From Succinivibrionaceae bacterium (GTDB lineage Bacteria > Pseudomonadota > Gammaproteobacteria > Enterobacterales > Succinivibrionaceae): a DNA stretch of 55,671 nt. Where the stretch lies: NCBI GenBank assembly GCA_016284235.1, contig JAEEOK010000131.1, positions 1-55,671 of the forward strand, in the 5' to 3' direction. Under the pieces are notes generated by a model that worked only from the letters and a program-made list of their open reading frames with translations, did not search any database and was not told the DNA's origin. Below, piece by piece: positions 55,108 through 55,671 of this stretch (within the stretch, counting starts at the first letter, position 1; every line of letters starts with the position of its first letter). The position numbers and the translations under genes were made by a program.

Positions 55108-55564
55108 TTATCTTCCCCTAAATCAGACACGCATACATTAAGTTATATTGGGAGAGTATGTGAAAAACTTTCTGTAAATAGAAAAACATCCTGAGAATTT
55201 TTTTTAAGCAGTGACCTTCCGGTTACCGCTTTTATATTATTAATATTACCTGTTTGTTTTTATAAGTCAAGATTTATGTTTTATAAATAAAACAGTCAAT
55301 TATTTCTATTTAAATTTAACTATTTTTATTAAAAAACAAAATAATCCCTAGACGGAAGTTTCAGCTTATGTCTTTTGTTTATACCGGAAATCAGTCTGGT
55401 AATCGGCCTTCATACATTATCTGAAATTCACTGTATATTACCCCCCCCCAGTTTCTTAGAGGCATGGTCCATTAAAAGATTCACAAATTTTAGGACTATA
55501 CCCACATTATTCTCTATGATTGAATAAAATTTAAACAATTCTAGATTGTAGATAATGCCCATAA
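55108..55564. other. AT-rich gap with a run of nine C
   Basis: No gene is seen. The stretch is strongly AT-rich (below its neighbours in GC). It holds a homopolymer of nine C at 55441-55449, probably close to the end of the insertion sequence whose gene enters from the right. Confidence 0.4.
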
Positions 55565-55671
55565 CTAAAGGGCAGTCTTTGGTGGTCTGCCACGTCTTTT
55601 TGGCATTGGTTTAGGTACTGGTTTGCTTATCCCAAGTTTTTCCAGTTCATCGAATACTATTCCATTCGTAT
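55565..55671 (-). CDS. 3' end of a transposase-like gene (partial)
   Basis: On the minus strand a frame enters from outside the window and stops at 55565-55567. The visible 34 residues end in KPMPKRRGRPPKTAL. The basic RRGRPPK ending is found at the C-terminus of several IS transposases (IS1634/IS4-like among them; recalled). The rest of the gene lies beyond the window edge, so the family cannot be fixed. Confidence 0.5.
   Translation of the reverse strand, partial: TNGIVFDELEKLGISKPVPKPMPKRRGRPPKTAL

Overview
The window looks like chromosome from an anaerobic, host-associated gammaproteobacterium. The best guess is the family Succinivibrionaceae; this is inferred from gene content and was not tested by any search. 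Three things point there. The backbone order trmJ-iscS-pepB / ndk-rlmN-pilW-rodZ-ispG-hisS-yfgM-bamB-der is typical of Gammaproteobacteria. The isc cluster is stripped to iscS alone. Several genes (Nudix hydrolase, a permease/GGDEF/EAL relic, a Fic relic) look like those of gut anaerobes.

Layout. 1-3.0 kb: a decayed repeat, then lapC(yejM)-cnoX(ybbN) on the minus strand. 3.5-8.7 kb: a complete maltose ABC transporter, malE-malF-malG-malK, on the plus strand with hairpins between cistrons. 8.8-9.8 kb: a lone flagellin gene with a sigma-28-type promoter. 9.9-10.8 kb: a small repetitive exported protein and a candidate small RNA on the minus strand. 10.8-16.2 kb: queA-tgt-yajC-secD-secF, covering queuosine tRNA modification and the Sec accessory complex. 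16.4-20.9 kb: a divergent NlpI-like lipoprotein, trmJ, iscS and pepB. 20.9-21.9 kb: a non-coding kilobase with two tandem copies of a 240-bp element that resembles the ends and omega-RNA region of IS200/IS605 transposons. 21.9-33.8 kb: ndk, rlmN, pilW, rodZ, ispG, hisS, yfgM, a Nudix gene, bamB and der.

34-46 kb is more accessory. It holds a TPM-domain protein divergent from a large exported clostripain-like protein that has lost its catalytic cysteine, a small kinase-like gene coupled to a 60-residue basic peptide, a Bcr/CflA efflux pump, a 1041-residue hybrid histidine kinase, and a PfkB sugar kinase. adk lies at 46.1 kb. From 46.8 kb to the end the region is decaying: a permease-GGDEF-EAL fusion gene broken by a stop codon, a deletion and a frameshift; a Fic gene with three frame changes; a third IS605-type end; and the 3' end of a transposase at the window edge. 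Between these sit two unfamiliar proteins built from internal duplications and an O-acetylhomoserine sulfhydrylase gene.

The observations most worth following are: (1) the tandem IS605-like, TnpB-less elements at 21.2-21.8 kb; (2) the candidate small RNA at 10.43-10.51 kb with a complete promoter and terminator; (3) the reduction of isc to an IscS that also lacks the C-terminal tail that contacts IscU; (4) the exported clostripain homologue with Asp in place of the catalytic Cys; and (5) the kinase-like gene coupled to a very basic micro-protein. All calls come from reading the sequence; no similarity search or structure prediction was run.
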